From Punica granatum (Eukaryota; Streptophyta; Magnoliopsida; Myrtales; Lythraceae), in NCBI RefSeq assembly GCF_007655135.1, contig NC_045128.1, forward strand, positions 39,693,885 through 39,757,884: DNA of 64,000 nt, given 5' to 3'. Below, one piece after another: positions 1 through 12,605 of this stretch. The position numbers and the translations under genes were made by a program. Each line of letters begins with the position of its first letter. The first letter of the stretch is position 1. The notes under the pieces are model-generated. The model saw only the letters and a program-made list of their open reading frames with translations, did no database searches and was not told where the DNA came from.

Positions 1-247
1 TCGATCGTGAAATTAAGGTTTGACAATGAAGATATTTTATCCAATGATGACGGACTTTCTAATGGCATAGACCATGTCCACGAAAGCTCCATCATCATAT
101 GGACTCGGATAAATTTGGGCCTCTTAGCAAGAGTGGGAACAGATATGATGATGGCGTGCAGAGTTGCATATGTCTAATGCCTTCAATTAATAAGCATAGA
201 TATGTGCCATAGACAAATGGAAATACATTTCCAAGGGCGGTACTTAC

Positions 248-2119
248 AGTTGCTGCGACGAATATCACAGCCTCGGGGTTCTTTGGGATAGGGAAGCGGG
301 TCACATCAGTGAGAGAGAGCACATTTCGCATCCTTTCCCTCACTTCTTCAAGAGTCATTGTCGCACTCTGAGCTTGAAGGTCCTCCCTCAGGACCTCCCA
401 GGCTGTCCCATGCTTCAGTATCCCCTCACAGAAAGCCACAACCGCGGAGTGCGGAGATAGAAAGGGAAGGGTCGCCACCGGAGTTGGGTGGAGAGATCCG
501 ACCATTGCAGCATGCACTCCACCTATGGTTTAGTCATGCATAAGATCAGATTCTCATAATATTCGCTTCACCAGTCTGACTATTTGGTTTTAAAAATCGG
601 GAAAGTTTCCTCTGCCTTCCCGTTGCTCTTTTCTTAAAAACAGGAAAACAAGAAGAAGATGGACCAAATTACATCTTAGAAAACGTATTAGACGTGGGAC
701 TCTTTTTCCTTTTTCCTTATTTGAAAAATATAATGCTAAATGCTAGCACTTATATTTGGAACTAAACAGGCCCATGATTGACAACAAACATATACGGTTC
801 GAAAGAGAAAAGAAGAAATTTAACTCGAAATAGTACCGGCACGTATAAGCTGCAATTTTAACAAGATAAAATTAGATAGGAATCAAATTGTAAAAAGTGG
901 GTGTGATTCAAATGGCAATGGAAATAAGGATAAACAATCTGAAAAGACATTATTAAAACATGAAAAACTTTTAAAAAGGTAATTTGTACCGTGATAAGGC
1001 ATCTTTTTCAATTGGTTCTACTTCTCTTTCAATCAGTTCTCAATTTTATCACGATAAGGCTCAAAGGATATCTTGGGGTACAAACCACACAAAGACAAAT
1101 ATCAGGTTACGACTTACCCATGCTAAGGCCACAAACACCCATCTTCCCAAATCCTTCCTCAGATTCCAACCAATATAAGAGACTTCGGGCCTCTTCAATG
1201 GTGGCTCTGCCTAACAACAGCAAGTCACTTACACACAATAATTTCGCCCCACGCTGCAGAAGAGGCCGTCTTTGCCCATAAAATGGACTGCATGTTACGC
1301 AATACAAAAGGCCGAGTCACTTTGAACAAACACATCAAAGAGAATGTCAGCTTCATAGGAAGAGTATATCACTGGGAGCCTCACCTCTCGAGCACCATGG
1401 TGGCTATATTCTCCTTTAACAAGGGTCCACCGAGACGCAATCTCCTTTCGAAGGTATGATCTCCGGTTCCTACAACCAATCAAGTCAAAGTTCAATTAAA
1501 CAGGCACAAAACCAACTCTTATGTTCCCTCCCACATCAATAAATACAAACTAAAGATAAAATCTAACCGACATACCATTGCATTGCATTAGTATAGACCA
1601 GATGAAACAATCACAGAAGCGAATTCACAATCCAATGAGAGGACAGAAGGCATATGGTCCAGCAACAAGTAAGACTAGATTAACCAAACAAGAAGAACAA
1701 ACCCAAAACTCATAATCCAATCCGAGGAACAAAAATGCTGTACCTGCGAGGTGAACAACACAGGCCAGCTTCTGAGGAGGAACAGATTTGGGGACGAGGA
1801 AAGCAACCCGCGCGGTGTGGCTTTCCGGGGGCAGGGCACTCAGAATCTGCTCGTCGCAGGGCGTCTTGAAGACGCCTTCCCTGAGGCAGGCCGTCCTGGT
1901 CTCCCAGACGGTCCTCCAGATGGGCTGAATCAATGCCGGGGGCCAGTTCTGCCCCGCCGCGTCAGGGAAGAGCTCCCTTATCATCTTCTCCAGCAGGTCG
2001 AGCTTCGTCCCTCCCCACCCCCTCGAGAAGAACGGGGGGCTCAGCTTCGTCCGGTGCATGAACGCCCCGTAAACGTGGTCGAGCACGTAATGGAGCATCC
2101 CGAGATTCACAGTCACCAT
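248..2119 (-). CDS. ABHD18/DUF2048-type alpha/beta-hydrolase, 3' end beyond window
   Basis: Four exons can be joined in frame: 2119-1744, 1469-1385, 1287-1118 and 522-248, with GT donors and AG acceptors and phases 1, 2, 1 and 0. They encode the first 302 residues. The start is the ATG at 2119 (MVTVNLGMLHY...), because the family begins here; an upstream ATG at 2167 is less likely. The conserved family blocks RGWGG, LAGTGDHTFERR, LESPFYGQRRP and LGRATIEEARSLLYWL are visible. The nucleophile elbow GLSMGG lies across the third intron, giving a GxSxG serine near residue 210. The last exon, expected to start with DDGYIP-like sequence and to carry the remaining ~60 residues including the probable catalytic His, is not found in bases 1-247, so it should lie off the left edge. 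The function is a predicted serine hydrolase; the substrate is unknown to me. Confidence 0.88.
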
Positions 2120-4087
2120 TGCTTCCCACAGACGAATGCAAGTAGAAAAAATTGAACTTTCGCCCAAGAAGCAGATGCCCGGCTACCGAAGCTGCAGAAT
2201 TCGGGCGGGATTGAAAGAAAAATCTGAGATAGCGATCGAGAAACAGGTCCCCGGCTGCTACGGAGGCGGATTGAGAATGAGATAGGAGCACGAAACGAGA
2301 CAAATCTTTGATGGGTCTGTTAATTTCCGAGAATTGGATCATAGGAGGAGTGTCGGGAGTTAGCGTAGATAAGAAACGGAAGGGAAGGCCATTGGCATTT
2401 CGAAAATGAAGCAGAGCGATCTGAGGAGAAGAAATTGAGGGAGACGGGGAGAGGGGAGAGGAATTAAGATTAGGTGCGAGAGAACCGAGGAGCCATCACA
2501 ATTCCGTTCTCTTTTGCAAACGAAATGGAACGAAAAATGCCTAAAAAGTTGAATTATTTTTGTTTTGCCAACAAATAATTCCGTATGGTTGTTTCCGGGG
2601 GACACAAACCATGGCGTTTGAGGATGTCGTGTATTTGCCTGTAAAAACGTAATTATGTCGATGCCGTTTGTTCCATATCGAATGTTATGTCAGATTTCCA
2701 TTCAACCAGTTAACCGATAGGACATGTTTGACAGAAGGAAATCCAATCCTTAGACATTTTTGTGGGCAAAATAATTCAGGGACGCATATGACAGGAAGTT
2801 GAAAATTCGAGAATGACGGTGACAGTAAACTTAACTGTGGGCTGGGAATCATCGGTGCCACCATAATCAAGCAATCTAAATCTCAAATAACTTTTTCTAA
2901 TTATTGCCTTTTTTCCGATTAAATAGAGACCTCTAAACCAAGCATGGGACAAGGAAAATAACAAAATATTGAAATTGAAAAATCTCGCTCATCAGAATTG
3001 AATTCATTAGTTCCTCGTCAGTTCCATTTTTATTTTTTAAAAAAATGGGAGAGATATATTTCTACGATTACTATTTCAAGTGCAAGAGGGATAATCATGG
3101 GATTAGTGGATTATTGAAGATGGCCCACCAGTGATTGATGATGATCTGGGAGACCGGTGGTCCATGATTTTTCTGAATTTTTTAAATTGGTAGGTAGACC
3201 TTTTTTTTTTAATTTTAATGTAAGTAATTTATATTTCTGGTTTTTGAAATTTTGTTGTCATCCATCATTGCTTGAAGGAATCAACCATCCCCATAGAACG
3301 CGCAATATTAGGTAGAAAATGCTAAAAGATATTGAAGAGTATTTATTATCTTTAAATTATTTGAAGAAATAATTACACGCATAATTATTACCCTAAGAAT
3401 TGGAAATTTCTTATTGCAATCTATATATATTTAAGATACTCTCAATGAGAGCTTCCGATTCATTTACTAATGAGTTTTTACGTAAGCATTTTCGATAAAT
3501 AAGAAGCAAACGGTTTATCATCTTTTTATGTTTCCAGCATTGATTTTTCTAATTTTTATCTTAATCTCTTCATTTCTCTAGAAAATACTCTTGAATAATA
3601 TCGTTAATAAATTTTAAATTTCCCAAAAAAATTATCCAATAAATTTACAGTACGTGTAAACGTGTCCCAAAAATATAAGTATTTCCGTATGCGCGGGCCG
3701 GAGAACTAGTTGCATTTAAAAATAATGTCTGATAACAACCTTTTAAAAACAATTTCAGATGGTCCCTATGACGTGGATAAGATTATCTGACAGCGACCTA
3801 TTTTAAGACCAAATGGATAAGGCAAAGACCAAAATTCATATTTTTGCAAAGGAAGAGATGATGTGTCCTAAAATCTGTACATGTAATTGGGCCCAGAAAA
3901 GCCCAATAACAAAATTCGAAAAAGGAAGATAAGGAGGTTGGTCTGAAGCCCAATAGCCCAGTGGGCTTTTCGAAGCTAATGTTCGGTCCAATTAAGAAGC
4001 CCAAAACTTTCAAGGCAAAATTTTCTCCTTAATAAATTGATTAGGCTCGAATTGAATTAGATGACGCTCTTTAGACTTTCGGATACA

Positions 4088-4123
<36 letters not shown>

Positions 4124-4230
4124 GTTCGACGCTCCTACGTTAGCTAGAAAACTGAATAATGTAAAAAAAAAAAAGCAGTAAATTAACAATAATATTGCAA
4201 TTTCCGAGTAGCATATAACGTCTACTGTGA
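2120..4230. other. 5' leader of ABHD18-like gene and AT-rich spacer
   Basis: Bases 2120 to about 2520 are the likely 5' untranslated and promoter region of the minus-strand hydrolase. The rest is AT-rich spacer without a credible coding frame. Between 3890 and 4005 there are several TGGGCC/AGCCCA (site II-like) hexamers, which is promoter-like, but no matching gene was found. The segment 3686-3712 (GCGCGGG ... CTAGT) resembles a Helitron 3' terminus, but I could not find the required hairpin. Confidence 0.5.
4091..4120. repeat. (TA)15 microsatellite
   Basis: An uninterrupted run of TA dinucleotides lies between the hydrolase and the P450, downstream of the P450 stop codon. Confidence 0.95.
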
Positions 4231-4360
4231 TCATGCAATTTTACAGGCTCCAAAGCAGTACTACTACATATTGATATTGATGATTGCATTAACATGCTAT
4301 ATCATATTCCCTCGTTATTAAAGCATATCACATATATATATAGACTGGCACGACCATATG

Positions 4361-6566
4361 TTATTCATCTAAGGGGAAGGGGTTGATGTGTATGGACGGG
4401 TAGCATATAAGCGGTTTAGCCAGCTCAGCAGCGAACCCGGACCCTTGTCTGAGATCGACCTTGTCTCCGTCCTTGACCTTCCAGTCGAAACACTGCACGA
4501 GGGAGCCCACGGTGGCGTGCATCATCAGCATCGCGAGCGACGCCCCAGGGCAGCCCCTACGCCCGCTCCCAAAGGGCAGGAACCTGAAGTTCTGCCCCTT
4601 GAACTCCATCTGGTGCTCCCCGATCTTCTCCTCCGATCCCTCCAGGAACCGCTCGGGGATGAACTCGTCCGGTTCCGTCCATAATTCGGGGTCTCGCATG
4701 ATTGCATACACATTGACCAGGACCCTTGACCCGCCCTTAACGAGCGAGCCGTCCACCAGGCAGTCCTCGGCGCACTCCCTTATGATCAATGGGGCTGAAG
4801 GATGCAGTCGCAGCGTCTCCCGGATGACCGCCCGGAGGTAGGGCAGATTCGGGACGTCGGATTCTTTGACCACCCTCGTGGGCCCCACCACCGAGTTGAT
4901 CTCGTCCCTTAGTTTGTTGAAGCACTGTGGGCGGTTGATGAGCTCCGCCATGGCCCATTGCATGGCTGCTGAGGAAGTATCAGTCCCCGCCATGAAAATG
5001 TCCTGAAATCAACAAAAAGTTATGTTCTTGGAATGGTCAAACATCACCTTTTCGACTAGAACGAGCCATGGACCTACTAAAATCGAATCAAGAATCTCTT
5101 TAGACGTTGAGAGTATGTATTACTGTACAATTTAATCACTTCTCAATCATGGAGAAATTTTCCCGTTTGAAATTTGGATTTAATTTTAGAATCGTGATTT
5201 TGATTTTAACTCTACCCATAACAAAACAAATTACACTCATCAAAGTCAAAATAATGGACCCCACCCATAAATATTTACACTACTTCATTTTAATACAATT
5301 CTATAATTATAATATTCTCAAATGAATGTGGGCCCGCAAATTTGATCAAATACTCCGTAAAATCACAATTAAAATCAAGTTAAAATCAAACCTAAATTTC
5401 AAACACCACCTAAATTAACATAGGCTTGTAAGTATATATTAAAAGAACATACGAATATCCTAACAAAGATTATCGTATATATCAACTACTTGAACTTACC
5501 AATAAGAAGGACTTGATGTCTTTTCGGGTGATCTTCACTTCGGCAGTTGGGTCCCTATACACTTCCAGCAAAATATCCAGCAAATCCTTCTTCTCCTTAT
5601 CGGGGCCGCTCATCTCGTGCTCCTTAATGATCCTCTCGACGATCTGATCGAACTTCAGGAGCGTAGAAACGAGCTTCTCCCCATTTCCGGAGAAGTCGAG
5701 GAACTTCAAAGGTCCCAGGATGTCCCCGACGCTAAGCTTCCCAGCTAGATCCAGGCAGATCTTCACGAGCCGCTTGATCTCCTCTGCCTCACTGGAGGTC
5801 CCTGAGCACCGGGCGCTCATCGCCATCCGGCATATCATGTTGTTGGTGAGCCTTGTAAACTCTCCGCTCAGATCAGACGTTTCTCCTCGTCTTGCCGCTC
5901 TCGCCACTGACTCCATGATCCTCACCACCTCGTCCTCCCTCACGTCAATGAACTTGTCTGTACGGGACAACATGAACAGAACGTTAGTATAACAGTACAT
6001 AAACATCTCCAATATGATGCCAAATATCTGATACGCAATGATTCGGGACGGTATCAAAATAATGTAATGTTGATAAGATATTATACGTCGTGGCTACCTA
6101 GCTGGGGCACGGCGAGGAGCCTCGTCATGCACAGCTTCTTCATGAACCGCCAGTAGTCCCCATACTGGGCCATCACGAACCTTGACCCACGGTATATGAA
6201 GTACTCAGAGGACCCAAACTCTGGCCGGGACGAGAAGTTGAGCTCCTGGGTCTTGAAAATCTCCCGGGCCACTGCCCAACTGGAAACCACCACACAGGAT
6301 GATGACCCGAGGCGGAGCTGCATGAGGGGCCCGTAACGTCGGGCCAGGTTCTGGAAGGACACTGGAAGAACATTGCCGATCAGGTGGAGGTGGCCAATGA
6401 AGGGAAGAGCCCGCGGGCTCGGAGGAGGCTTCTGTACGACAGTGGACTTGTCCTCAGGGCGGGGCTTCAAGAACGACCGGATCAGCGAATGGACGAGGAG
6501 GGCAGTGAAGAACCAGATAATGAATAGGGAGTAATAGAACATGTCACTTGCACTAGTGCTACTCAT
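4361..6566 (-). CDS. cytochrome P450, CYP71 clan (CYP712/CYP93-like)
   Basis: Three exons, 6566-6098, 5957-5500 and 5002-4361, join in frame to 522 residues, a normal P450 length. Introns have consensus ends and phases 1 and 0. The protein starts with an N-terminal membrane anchor (about residues 8-30), followed by a proline-rich hinge (PPPSPRALPFIGHLHLIG). The I-helix oxygen-binding motif AGTDTSS lies at about 314-320, the K-helix ExxR (ETLR) at about 371-374, PERF follows, and the heme loop FGSGRRGCPG carries the ligand Cys near 460. It should be an ER-anchored monooxygenase. The stretch around FRFLPFGSGRRGCPGAS and the C-terminal SGFAAELAKPLICYP block look most like CYP712, with CYP93/CYP705 as alternatives. 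The substrate cannot be inferred. The ATG at 6566 was chosen because it directly precedes the anchor and follows a TATA box; an in-frame codon further upstream is not needed. Intron 2 contains a MITE. Confidence 0.93.
5165..5404. mobile_element. MITE inside P450 intron 2
   Basis: The left end (gtttgaaatttggattta) and the inverted right end (gtttgaaatttaggtttg) match with few differences, giving terminal inverted repeats of about 24 bp around a 240 bp AT-rich body. It contains the short blocks aagtcaaaataatggacccc and gtgggcccgc, shared in style with elements at 18.0-18.4 and 19.0-19.3 kb. There is no coding capacity. A clear target-site duplication was not identified. Confidence 0.7.
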
Positions 6567-6638
6567 GAAAGCCACCGCAATACGAAGACAGAAGAGACTA
6601 TTACTTATCTCAGCACAGTTTAGTAACACTTCAAATCC

Positions 6639-6650
6639 TTATATATAAGA
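6639..6650 (-). promoter_or_regulatory. TATA box of the P450 gene
   Basis: Read on the minus strand the sequence is TCTTATATATAA, about 75 bp upstream of the ATG at 6566. This leaves a short leader of about 40-50 bases if transcription starts some 30 bp downstream. Confidence 0.6.
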
Positions 6651-9600
6651 CTTGATCGCGAGAATGTGGCTTAACGGCAAACTGAATTTGAAATTGATGA
6701 ATTTTATTTGTAGGCCGCAGTGCAGGAGATTGAAACTCAATGAACTTGTGATTAGAGTTAAATCAATGCCTAACATAAATAAATTTCAATCGATAAGCAG
6801 AGAATATCTCGTAGTCTCACTATAATATATCGAACTTCTCTTCTTTTTTTTTTCTTTTTTTTTTTGATGAACGGAAACGGGGAGCTCCCGGTAAACCTTA
6901 CGTGGTTGTTAGAGCTATAATGCCTGCCGGCCGCCGGGGAATCTTTGCTTCCGTACAGCTCTCCATGAAAATGACAAAATTATTGACACTTAAACCAACG
7001 AGAAATTACAAAATTGAACTTAAAATATGTGTAAAATGGTCACGTGAACTTCATGATGCTTAATTTAATTAATGTATCTTCTATTATATAGCTGCATATG
7101 CGTGGTCCTTGAGCCCACGCACCATCTCGAGATGGGCCATTGATTTGATTTGTGGCCAAGATCTCCACACTTCTCGACAATCAGTCGCTGAGAACATTAT
7201 AATATCCCTGGACATTTTAAATCAATTGTTGTCCTAAAATACTCGGGAATCAAGAAGTTTACTTTTTTCAATCAGTTTTTTATGCTATTGAGATCACAAG
7301 ATATTATCGGCTTCATCATGTTACGGTAGGAACGAGCAGACACCCGAGTAAATATTTCAATCAACAAAGGTAGCTAACTTTTAACCTCCAAGATTAATGA
7401 TGCTTGCACAGAATAGATTCTTCGTAGTTATACAGAAGTGTTCGATCAATTTATAGTCAAGAAGCCATAGAATAATCGGCCAATGGAGAATCGATTGAAG
7501 ATCAAACAATTTGGGCCCATGAGGACTTCATGAACATAACTTGGGCTAACGGTCTGTCCTGTCTACGAATCAATGGGCTTTCTCATGTCATCTTCGGGAC
7601 ATTGACATTGTTCGATGTTGTCGAATTAAAACTCAATGGTTTCATGAAAATATTGCGATCGAGGAATTCTTGGTAGGTCCTCGGCAATAAAATCGCATTG
7701 CGCTTTTTATGTTCGAGGTTAGGTATTGTATTTTAAGCGGGAAGGTGTCTCTCCAAATCTGTCCAGTCTTAATATAACTTCTAGACCCAGTTCAATTATT
7801 GTACGGTGAATCCGGCAAATTCTTTAATCTTATACACATCTTCTTTCATATGGAGGGAGCCCAACGAAGATTCACTGTCCATATGGCATTGGCGTAAAGT
7901 CAAGTTCCACCTAGAGGTCATCCATTTTACTTTTAAGTCATACTGCTTAATGGACCCCATGCGGCCCAATCGATTTATGTAAATTTTATTAGAATACATA
8001 GCGAATGAATGAATTCATTTATCACCATTTTTTAATATCGTGTTATGTAGACATATCTTACTCATACTCATATTTATGGATGTTTCTTCTGTAGGAATTT
8101 TTAAATTTTTCACACTATACAAAACCAATACGAGCCCTTAGATCGACATTCATTTAATATAAACCGTCAATTATACGTAATTATTCTTAAGTATTTTCAT
8201 CTTTACTTTCCTATTTTCCTCCCACAAACTTTCACTAGTATTACAAATTAGCCTTTACAGGTGGATCGATGAGGTAGTGCCACGTCATCGACCATAAAAA
8301 ATTTTAAAATATATTTAACATTTAATTATAAATTTTGAAATTAAAAAATTTAAAAAATAGAACCATACTAGAATTCGGTAATAGAGGACCGGGAGGAAGA
8401 TGCTACTGAAATGCTGTCTATCAAAGCTTTTAGCTTTAGAAACCTTCTGTATTATGATGCAAAATATCCAAAACACAAACTGAGATCGAGCATTTCTTCC
8501 ACCAGCACAGACAGAGAACTCTTCATCAAAAAAAGAGTCTCTCTTTTCTTGTATTAGAGGGGTCGAAAGTCAACGATGCTACTAACTTAGAGGCTCCCGT
8601 GCTAGGGGCGTGCACGGGTATAGGATAGATTCGGAATCGATTGGACGCTACCCTAACAAGTAGGTTTTGGGTAATTCTAATTAAAAATATGGTAAGGTCC
8701 GATAAGACAATTGAGAACCAGTGAAATCCAATTATGGTTCCGATTCTAGTATATAGTGTACTCGGAATCGGAACCGGAATGGTCCATTCTATTTTATGTT
8801 ATATTTAAGTATAATAATCAAATTAAGAAGAAAAAAAGGAAATTGAAAACCCTTGAACAGTGTCTTCTTCGAAGCTCTTGTGCTCTTGCTCGGGGAAATG
8901 GTGGTGGCTTTAAGGGACAGTGTGCCGGCTGCAAATCTGCGATTTTGCCACAGGAAAATGGTGGTGGGCGTCCTAGGGGAGGTTCAACTGAGAGAGTCAA
9001 TCTTGGACACAGATCGCTGCTATACCGACCTCGGGCCTCAATGTCGCACGAGTTATATGGCAAGAAGATGTAAATCAACTCCAAATCGAATGACGGGTAC
9101 CAATTTGTGTAAACTCAAGTGAACGGCAGTGGCTTGGGGTTCTCCCCGACGTTCTCTTTCAAGTCAATGATTATGGCATTTGAATAAGGAAAAAAAAACG
9201 GGGTTTTATTAAATACCCGAAACCTGTGATATAATGAAGGTTTTGAGTACGATCTGGTTCCACACTCCAAAAGGGAAAGTTTCGGTTCTTAAATTTTGAA
9301 ATTGGCATTCTACATGGTAGAGTCCGAACACTGTAAAAAATATAAGATACCCGAGCCCGCACACCCCTATCTTTTGCCCCTCTCTCTCTCTTCCTTGTTA
9401 AGTTTTTTCTTTCTCTCTCTCTTTTTAAAATTTTTAATTTAAAAAATTATGATTAAATATTAAAATAGATGGGATCGAACACTGACGAAAAGAATTAGTG
9501 AACAAAAATCACATTTTGTATAATAAATGGATCAAATAGTGATTTTTTAGGGATATTTTTTAAATTTTAAAACTTATAGAAATAGACAGTTCATATTAGA

Positions 9601-9734
9601 TTCAATGGGATTTAAGAGCCCATATTAATTTTATATAGTGTGAAAAACTCAAAATATGCACCGTCATACAGTGGAATTATTGAAAGGACATAATAAGTTG
9701 AAAAAACCACAATATGAAATAAATCAAAGCTTAT

Positions 9735-9825
9735 TAAAGGAAGTATAGTATAATGGTACATGCACTCGTCTGATAATAAAAAAATTACAGGTTCGATATT
9801 CAGTGGGACTGTCGATATCATTAAT
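9735..9825 (+). mobile_element. tRNA-derived SINE candidate
   Basis: A pol III A-box-like stretch (tagtataatggtacatgc) is followed about 45 bp later by a B-box-like stretch (aggttcgatattc). Between them the bases do not form a tRNA anticodon arm, and the acceptor ends do not pair, so this is a tRNA-related retroposon head rather than a working tRNA gene. Confidence 0.4.
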
Positions 9826-9902
9826 TAACTATTCGTATTTTTATTTCATTGTATTAAACCTACAGATCTCGTTTGCAAGCCCAAAAAATAGATCGGAGCT
9901 TG

Positions 9903-9928
9903 ATAAATAAATAAATAAATAAATAAAA
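9903..9928. repeat. (AAAT)n microsatellite
   Basis: Six consecutive aaat/taaa units in an AT-rich spacer. Confidence 0.9.
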
Positions 9929-10416
9929 CAAAAAGTGCAACAGATAATATCTTTAAAACTAGCTGAAAATTACATTTTCTAAAATATGAGACTATGCTTT
10001 CATGGCCAAGTCTCACTCGCATTGCGGCCATCCTAATTTTTATATACACAATTATTGTCTAATAGACATATATAAAATGGGCATATCAGATGAAATTAAA
10101 ACGTAATACCATATCTGACGTGGTCTATGCACGTCTTAGATATTTATTTAATTTTAATTAATCATTTTATTGAGACATCAAATCATAGTTAATCTATAAA
10201 AAGTTGATAGAAAATATAGATTTTGATTTGTCAATGTATAACTCAAACAATAATGAATTGTTTTATATGCATTTCACTAGTGGCCAATAATTTGATAGAT
10301 TTAAACAAAGGCTTAGTTGTCAGTGAATTGAATTCACATAAAGGTCTGATCATAATAAATACGAGCCAATATCTTCAATTACGTAAGTATTTTAATCGTC
10401 CTAGAGGAAAATGAAC

Positions 10417-10800
10417 GCGGTGGGCCCCACTTTATATTTCCCGAAATGTCATATACACCGCACATCCTTTGACAGAAGGGAGGAGAGTGGAAGGACGTGG
10501 AATATTGTTTTCTTTCTTTCTTTTTTTAATAAAAGAAAAAACCTAAAGCTATGATTTCTCGAGTGGGCCCGAACGAGGGCACATCAAGGCCCATGGACCA
10601 GCTTTATCAAGTGGGCCCGTTATCTGATGGGAGATTTTTACCCACTCACGGTCTTGGGGCCCACACCAGTGGTCCGGGCCTTCATTGTCGTGTCGGGTCG
10701 TTTTCGCATCGGTGGACCTGACCAGCCCTTTCTTGTCGTGCCACGTGGGACCGGGTCGGGTCCCGGCTTTCGCGTTGAAAGGGTCGTATCATGTGGGACT
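10417..10800. promoter_or_regulatory. cluster of GTGGGCCC (TCP/site II-like) motifs with a G-box
   Basis: GTGGGCCC or GGGCCCAC occurs near 10420, 10563, 10613 and 10658, and GGCCCAT near 10588. A perfect G-box core CACGTG sits at about 10742. The patch is clearly more GC-rich than its surroundings. GGNCCCAC is the known binding site of class I/II TCP factors. No gene with a credible coding frame starts nearby, so a distal element, a non-coding transcript promoter or a repeat fragment are all possible. Confidence 0.35.
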
Positions 10801-11346
10801 CGACTTCGGCTGAAAAAGCTACTGACTGTTCGATTTAACCATTATCTCTGAAGGACAATTGATCGAACGGCTGATACGTAGCCTAGGAATTGTGTTTGGG
10901 GCCTTAGATTTTCTGAACGAGGAATTCACGCCACACGTTGGATGATGCACAATGAGCGGCTCCGTTGGAAAAAGCATTTTAGTATTCTGCCTCTTCGATC
11001 TCTGTCACTCTCCTTTGGGCGCACTTTAATATCCAAAAGCACAATCGATCCCGACTAATTCAGTTCGAGTCGGGTTAACTCAAAACACACATAAATTTTA
11101 TCAATTTACAAGATTCAAACATCAGACAATTTTTAAGGAAAACAAATGCCGAATTACATGAACTGATTCACATTTTGATTCTCTCTTTCACTTGTCCATT
11201 AATTCATTTATAGTTTGATATCCTTCTAATGTAGGGTAAATTTAAGGAAGTTGTATTTTTCGAAGTGATTACGAGATACCCTCGACAACTCAACTTATTG
11301 AGATGGTCATTAATCATGATCTATTTAGACACGAACACGAATACCC

Positions 11347-11655
11347 CATTTGGTTTTTCAATCTGATTTTAAGATTTTAACTCTACTCACTACACAACAA
11401 AAATCAACTCTTCTAATTCAAAAAGGTAGGCCCCATATATAACATTATAACTCAATTATACTCAATTTAATTTTTAATATTAAATTTTCTTAACTATTAA
11501 TTACTTTTTCAACAATTTAACAATACAATCATTACACAATCATCATTTTCTCTTAACAATTCATTACTTTTTCTCATAATTCAACAACACAATCATTACA
11601 ATCCAATTAAAATCAAAACGCAACTCTATTTAACTCTAAAATCAAACACACCAGA
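11347..11655. mobile_element. MITE, high-copy family A
   Basis: It begins with a tttggtttttcaatctgatttt-type end and closes with ctctaaaatcaaacacac, whose inverse matches the start. The right half shares ttaatttttaatattaaatt, cattactttttctcataatt and caacacaatcattaca with copies at 14.2, 43.3, 52.6 and 62.4 kb. The left part (aaggtaggccccatata) resembles the other MITE group, so the copy may be chimeric. Confidence 0.65.
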
Positions 11656-12307
11656 AGTATTTCTAGTGTATTTTGATCGATGCATTGTTCATCCGACTGC
11701 TTGAAATGAATTTCATCATTTCAACATATATCATGATTTTGTTGAAGGTGTATTTTTTTTTTTTAAATCTATATGAACAGTTGGTAGCAGTGTTTACCCT
11801 ATCTAAATATCTTGAGAGTGCGATTCAGTGGTAAACTGAGTTTTTTTTTTCAGCGAAATGAGTTTTTACCTGGTGGACTCAATCTATAGTGCAGGAGTTT
11901 GAAATTCACTAAAAACATCTTACAACCTCTATCAAGCTAACGCACAAATGCAAAGTTATGTAAAGTAAATTAAGGACACCTTGTGATCACCAAAAAAAAA
12001 TCTCACATTTGAAAAGTCTTTCAAGATTTCTATTAATCGTTTCTGAAATAAGCTTAATAATCACTCTCCCGTACTTGATGCTGGAGACTACATATTTGGA
12101 AAAATAAATTTATTTCAAAGAATATATAGATACACATATATAATATGTAATTGTGAAACGAGGAGAAATGATTAACGAGATTGCTCCAATTGAAGAGAGA
12201 GGATTAACGACGTCGTTCCAAGTGTCTAATCATTAACTCACCGTTGTGTCACTTTTCATTCAATTATGGAGATAATTTAACCAACAAGGAAATGAAAAAA
12301 AAAAATT

Positions 12308-12605
12308 CTTCAAATTTCCATGTTCTGTCATTGACTAAAAAAAAATCGTCTCCTAATTCTCTTAACAATCAAAACTAAAAAATGTATAATAATAATTGTC
12401 CAAACTTTCATTTCCATCTTCGACTGAGACAAAGAAAAAAAATGTTCACCTCTTAAAAGAACCAAAGGTTCTCTTACAAGTCAAGATTGAAAAAATCAAT
12501 AATAATTATCCAAATTCCTATTTTCATCTTTGACCGAGTCAAAAAAAAGGGACCACCTCTTAAAAGAAACAAGGCTTCCCTTCCAAATCGAAATTGTAGA
12601 AAATA
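12308..12605. repeat. three diverged tandem units of about 100 bp
   Basis: Units start at about 12308, 12398 and 12508. Each begins with (c/g/a)t(t/c)caaa.tttc and continues through a tgac(t/c)(g/a)agtcaaa-like block, an A-rich run, a cctcttaaaag-like block and an ataataatt tail. The second and third units are the most similar. Confidence 0.65.

Noticed and set aside
1751..2155. 134-codon plus-strand frame
   Set aside because: Antisense shadow of hydrolase exon 1.
3686..3712. Helitron 3' end
   Set aside because: CTAGT and a GC-rich stretch are present, but no hairpin and no matching 5' end.
8756..9122. overlapping frames on both strands in a GC-richer patch
   Set aside because: No domain recognised and both strands open; more likely a transposon relic.
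9735..9825. functional tRNA gene
   Set aside because: A- and B-boxes are present but acceptor and anticodon stems do not pair.
10627..10851. 74-codon plus-strand frame in the GTGGGCCC cluster
   Set aside because: Open because of GC-rich composition; no domain or second exon.
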